Positions 60,612 through 64,000 of a stretch of DNA of 64,000 nt are shown here, piece after piece. The first letter of the stretch is position 1. Each line of letters begins with the position of its first letter. This DNA comes from Palleniella intestinalis (GTDB taxonomy: Bacteria > Bacteroidota > Bacteroidia > Bacteroidales > Bacteroidaceae). Below the pieces are notes generated by a model. It was not told the DNA's origin and did not search any database. It saw only the letters and a list, made by a program, of their open reading frames with translations. The DNA lies in contig NZ_JABKKG010000006.1 in assembly GCF_013166595.1 (NCBI RefSeq), positions 124,001 to 188,000 on the forward strand, read 5' to 3'. Made by a program: the position numbers and the translations under genes.

Positions 60612-61889
60612 TTACATCTTCGCCATTGCCTGCTCGAGATCGGCAATGATGTCCTCCGCATTCTCGATGCCTACGGAAAGGCGGATGAGGTCAGGCGCGA
60701 TACCCGCCTCGCGGAGCTGTTCGTCGGAGAGCTGGCGGTGGGTGTGTGACGCAGGATGCAGCACACAGGTGCGTGTGTCGGCAACGTGGGTGACAATAGA
60801 GATGAAGTCGAGGTTGTCCATAAACTTTATAGCCTCCTCACGGCTACCGTCAAGTCCGAAGGCAATCACGCCGCAAGAGCCGTTAGGCAAGTATTTCTGC
60901 GCAAGAGTGTGATACTTGTTGGACGGCAGTCCGCAGTAGTTCACCCAGCTGACCTTCGGGTTCTTCTCAAGCCACTCTGCCACTTTCTGCGCGTTCTCGC
61001 AGTGTTGGCGCATGCGGAGGGCGAGAGTTTCCAGTCCGAGATTGAGGAGGAAAGAGTTCTGAGGGGCAGGTATGGAACCGAGGTCGCGCATGAGTTGTGC
61101 GACGAGTTTTGTAATGTAAGCCATCTTTCCGAAGGCTTTTGTGTAGGTCAGTCCGTGGTACGACTCGTCAGGGGTTGTCAGTCCCGGGAATTTCTCAGCG
61201 TATTTGTCCCAATCGAAATTGCCGGAATCCACGACGCATCCACCCACCTGTGTGGCATGGCCGTCCATGTACTTTGTCGTGGAGTGGGTCACGATGTCGC
61301 ATCCCCACTCGAACGGGCGGCAGTTAACCGGTGTCGCGAAGGTGTTGTCGATGATGAGTGGCACACCATGCTTGTGTGCTATGTTGGCGAAGCGTTCAAT
61401 GTCGAACACGTTTCCACCGGGATTGGAGATTGTCTCGCCGAAGAAGCACTTTGTGTTTTCCTTGAAGCAAGCCTCTATCTGCTCGTCAGTCCAGTCCTGG
61501 TCGATGAAGGTGCATTCGATTCCGAGCTTCTTCATGGTCACTCCGAAGAGGTTGTATGTGCCGCCATAGATGCTGTTGCATGTGATGAAATGGTCTCCTG
61601 CCTGACAGATGTTGAACACAGCGTAGAAGTTGGCCGCTTGTCCCGAGGATGTCAGCATTGCCCCTACTCCGCCTTCAAGGGCGCAGATTTTCTTTGCGAC
61701 AGCGTCGTTTGTAGGGTTTGCGAGTCGTGTGTAGAAATAGCCTTCGTCCTCAAGGTCAAAGAGGCGTGCCATCTGTTCGCTGGTCTCGTATTTGAATGTC
61801 GTTGACTGGTAGATAGGCAGCTGCTGCGGCTCTCCTTTCTTTGCTTTCCATCCTCCATGGATGCAGAGTGTCTCAAGGTTCTTTTTCAT
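60612..61889 (-). CDS. metY: O-acetylhomoserine sulfhydrylase (Cys/Met metabolism PLP enzyme)
   Basis: 425 residues from the start at 61889 (MKKNLETLCIHGGWKAKKGE). The frame is open to 62033, but those 48 residues lie across the secDF terminator and are not conserved-looking. PLP-enzyme hallmarks: ARLANPTN-like segment (TRLANPTNDAV), GGVGAMLTSSGQAAN, and the PLP-lysine region HSTTKYMDGH. It makes homocysteine from O-acetylhomoserine and sulfide, or is the near-identical cystathionine gamma-synthase family. The length and the family-typical C terminus (RLSVGIENAEDIIADLEQA) favour MetY. Confidence 0.93.
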   Translation of the reverse strand: MKKNLETLCIHGGWKAKKGEPQQLPIYQSTTFKYETSEQMARLFDLEDEGYFYTRLANPTNDAVAKKICALEGGVGAMLTSSGQAANFYAVFNICQAGDHFITCNSIYGGTYNLFGVTMKKLGIECTFIDQDWTDEQIEACFKENTKCFFGETISNPGGNVFDIERFANIAHKHGVPLIIDNTFATPVNCRPFEWGCDIVTHSTTKYMDGHATQVGGCVVDSGNFDWDKYAEKFPGLTTPDESYHGLTYTKAFGKMAYITKLVAQLMRDLGSIPAPQNSFLLNLGLETLALRMRQHCENAQKVAEWLEKNPKVSWVNYCGLPSNKYHTLAQKYLPNGSCGVIAFGLDGSREEAIKFMDNLDFISIVTHVADTRTCVLHPASHTHRQLSDEQLREAGIAPDLIRLSVGIENAEDIIADLEQAMAKM

Positions 61890-61950
61890 TGTGGAAAATG
61901 TTGATGTTAAACTGAAAATATCTGTTTTACTCTTTGTTGCCTTATAAGCA

Positions 61951-61985
61951 AAAAGGCTGCCACCTTTGCAGGGAGCAGGCTTTTT
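61951..61985 (-). terminator. Terminator of secDF
   Basis: AAAAAGcCTGC / GCAGcCTTTTT on the minus strand, past the secDF stop; a stem with T-rich ends. Confidence 0.7.
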
Positions 61986-62054
61986 CTGTATGTTATGGCA
62001 AGGAAGGACGTATGCTTCAGGGTAAAGATTCATCCTTCACTTGCGGGCATATCT

Positions 62055-64000
62055 TTACTCCTCTTCCGTGCGCAGGTCCCTTACCTTCTTGCCGAGAGTG
62101 ATGTAAGCCACCGGTGCGGCAATGAAGATGGATGACAATGTACCGAACACAACGCCGAGAATCATCGCGAATGAGAAGCTGCGGATGCTGTCACCGCCGA
62201 GGATGAAGATACAGAGCAGCACGATGAGTGTGGAGAGTGATGTGTTGATTGTACGTGCGAGAGTCTGGTTGATAGAAGAGTTGAATGTCTTCTGCAGGTC
62301 AGCCTTAGGGTGCAATCCGAGGTTTTCGCGGATACGGTCGAACACAACCACCTTGTCGTTGATGGAGTAACCAATCACGGTAAGTATGGCGCCGATGAAC
62401 GTCTGGTCAATCTCGAGGGAGAACGGCAGTATGCCGTAGAACACAGAGTAGCAGCCGATAACCACGACAGTGTCGATGGCAAGGGCCACAATGGAGCCGA
62501 CAGAGAATGCCATGTTGCGGAAACGCACAAGGATGTAGATGAAGATTGCTACGAGGGCAACGAGCACGGAGATGATGGCTCCATAGGTGATGTCCTTCGC
62601 AACAGAAGGTCCTACCTTTGCAGAAGAGATTATAGAGCCGCCTTCACGTATGTCCGGATTCTTAAACGCCTCAACATTAGCCTGGTTCACGAAGCCTGCC
62701 TTCTTCAGAGCGTTGTAGAGCTTTGTCTCGCACTCGTCATCGACAGCCGGATTGTTGGACTCAATCTTGTAGTTTGTAGAAACACGGAGAGTCTTTCCGT
62801 CAGTACCGATGGCAAGGGCGGAGGTGTTTGCTCCCTCGAATTCCGCTGCAAGGATCGGGCGCACACTCTCAGGCTCTACAGCCTTTTCGAATGCCACCAC
62901 ATAGTTGCGTCCGCCTGTGAAATCGATAGACTGTGACAGACCGCGCACGAAGAATGAAACAATGAACACTGCAACGAACACTCCGTAGACAACGAATGTC
63001 TTCTTGCACATTGAGATGAAGTGGATGTTTGTGTTCTGAAGCATGTTCTTGCTTATGCCTGTTGAGAAGGTCAGACCGAGCCACTTGTTCTTTGCAAGAC
63101 GGTTCTCATAAATCAGGCGTGTGAGGAACACTGCCGTGAAGAATGAGCAGACGATACCTATGATCCATGTTGTGGCGAAGCCCTTGATAGGACCTGTACC
63201 GATTGTGAGGAGGATTACACCTGTTATGATAGATGTGAGGTTAGAGTCGAAGATAGCGGAGAAGGCGTTGCTGTAACCGGCCTTGAGCGCTTCCTTGATT
63301 CCGAGACCACGCTTCATTTCTTCCTTGATACGCTCGTAGATGAGCACGTTAGCGTCCACCGCCGTTCCGAGTGTCAGCACGATACCTGCAATACCAGGCA
63401 TTGTCAATGCAGACTGGAAGGATGCGAGGATACCTCCTGTGAAGAAGAGGTTGATGATGAGAGCTCCGTCAGCCATTGCGCCTGGGATGAAGCCGTACAT
63501 CATAATCATGTAGAGGCAGAGGAGCACAAATGCGATGACGAATGATGTCAGACCCTGCTGGATGGACTGCGCACCGAGTGTAGGACCTACGACCTCTTCC
63601 TGTACGATACGTGCAGGAGCAGGCATACGACCTGACTTGAGTGTGTTTGCCAAGTCCTTTGTGTCCTCGATGGTGAAGCTGCCGGAAATCTGTGAGTTGC
63701 CGCCGGCAATCTCACCGTTTACGCGTGGAGCGGAGTACACAACGCCGTCAAGCACGATGGCGACAGCCTTGCCTACGTTAGCCTTTGTGAGCTGTGCCCA
63801 CAGGCGTGCGCCCTCGGAGTTCATCTGCATTGACACACATGGGCGTCCGTACTGGTCGAAATCGTCCTTTGCGTCAACGATGACATCACCCTCAAGCGGT
63901 GCGCGTCCGTTGGATGTTGTGACCTTCAGGGCGTGGAGCTCGTAGATGTTCTTAGCCTGAATGCCGTCAGCAGGCTTTGCAGACCAAAGAAGTTTCACGT
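62055..64000 (-). CDS. secDF: Protein translocase SecDF fusion, 5' part outside the window
   Basis: At least 647 residues are present; the start lies beyond the window edge. The SecD half ends with a membrane set (GPTLGAQSIQQGLTSFVIAF ... GTAVDANVLIYERIKEEMKR, containing the conserved VDANVLIYERI) and the SecF half starts with SIDFTGGRNYVVAF and has DKVVVFDRIREN. Fused SecD-SecF is typical of Bacteroidota. It uses the proton motive force to pull secreted proteins across the membrane during Sec export. The C terminus (GKKVRDLRTEEE) is normal. A hairpin terminator follows. Confidence 0.95.
   Translation of the reverse strand, partial: VKLLWSAKPADGIQAKNIYELHALKVTTSNGRAPLEGDVIVDAKDDFDQYGRPCVSMQMNSEGARLWAQLTKANVGKAVAIVLDGVVYSAPRVNGEIAGGNSQISGSFTIEDTKDLANTLKSGRMPAPARIVQEEVVGPTLGAQSIQQGLTSFVIAFVLLCLYMIMMYGFIPGAMADGALIINLFFTGGILASFQSALTMPGIAGIVLTLGTAVDANVLIYERIKEEMKRGLGIKEALKAGYSNAFSAIFDSNLTSIITGVILLTIGTGPIKGFATTWIIGIVCSFFTAVFLTRLIYENRLAKNKWLGLTFSTGISKNMLQNTNIHFISMCKKTFVVYGVFVAVFIVSFFVRGLSQSIDFTGGRNYVVAFEKAVEPESVRPILAAEFEGANTSALAIGTDGKTLRVSTNYKIESNNPAVDDECETKLYNALKKAGFVNQANVEAFKNPDIREGGSIISSAKVGPSVAKDITYGAIISVLVALVAIFIYILVRFRNMAFSVGSIVALAIDTVVVIGCYSVFYGILPFSLEIDQTFIGAILTVIGYSINDKVVVFDRIRENLGLHPKADLQKTFNSSINQTLARTINTSLSTLIVLLCIFILGGDSIRSFSFAMILGVVFGTLSSIFIAAPVAYITLGKKVRDLRTEEE

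Noticed and set aside
60756..61805. Open frame of 349 codons on the plus strand
   Set aside because: Antisense to the sulfhydrylase gene, Cys/His/Val-rich shadow composition, no promoter or domain.
61890..62054. SAM or other riboswitch upstream of the sulfhydrylase gene
   Set aside because: Only the secDF terminator hairpin is seen; the conserved aptamer words of known sulfur riboswitches are missing.

Overview
The window looks like a chromosomal segment from a gut-type Bacteroidota, most likely Prevotellaceae. The signs are four SusC/SusD outer-membrane pairs, many lipoproteins with short lipoboxes, almost no Shine-Dalgarno sequences, and repeated -7 boxes of the TAnnTTTG type (sometimes with TTTG about 20 nt upstream). 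Several secreted enzymes also share a conserved C-terminal tail. Assignment below family level is inference.

Layout. 0.1-12.2 kb (minus strand) is a polysaccharide- or peptide-utilisation-like operon: SusC, SusD, a zinc metallopeptidase lipoprotein, a DUF4302 lipoprotein and a BACON lipoprotein, followed by a secreted protein of unknown function and an M6-type metalloprotease. 12.8-25.4 kb is the most unusual region. Two divergent SusC/SusD systems (susCD-2 minus, susCD-3 plus, the latter with a third lipoprotein) flank a tyrosine recombinase gene. They are joined by a 211/214-bp nearly perfect inverted repeat that covers the mRNA leader and the signal-peptide codons of both susC genes. The -7 boxes and the recombinase lie inside the loop, so inversion would swap promoters without changing the mature proteins. 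The recombinase appears to have Leu in place of the first catalytic Arg.

25.6-37.5 kb is mostly housekeeping: argH, pyrE, comF-like, prmC, recX, a membrane metallophosphoesterase, a DUF4253 protein, an Asp/Glu racemase-family protein, a PAP2 phosphatase and metG. 37.8-49.3 kb holds a DUF6377 membrane regulator, a divergent TonB-dependent receptor plus GH36 alpha-galactosidase operon, and a convergent fourth SusC/SusD pair. 50.1-52.7 kb holds an FMN riboswitch directly upstream of a TonB-dependent receptor, probably a flavin importer. 52.8-64 kb holds a PL1 pectate lyase, tRNA-Arg(CCT), rnc, fabF-acpP, a GNAT acetyltransferase, a KduD/gluconate 5-dehydrogenase-like SDR, an O-acetylhomoserine sulfhydrylase and the 3' part of secDF.

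Intergenic structure is rich. Five intergenic spots carry arrays of four units repeated every 22 nt around the core AAAGGTTACCTTT. There is a 66-bp tandem repeat upstream of the DUF6377 gene, a nested palindrome cluster upstream of argH, and two clusters built on TGACA palindromes. All functional statements rest on reading the sequence and on knowledge of the protein families; no searches were run.
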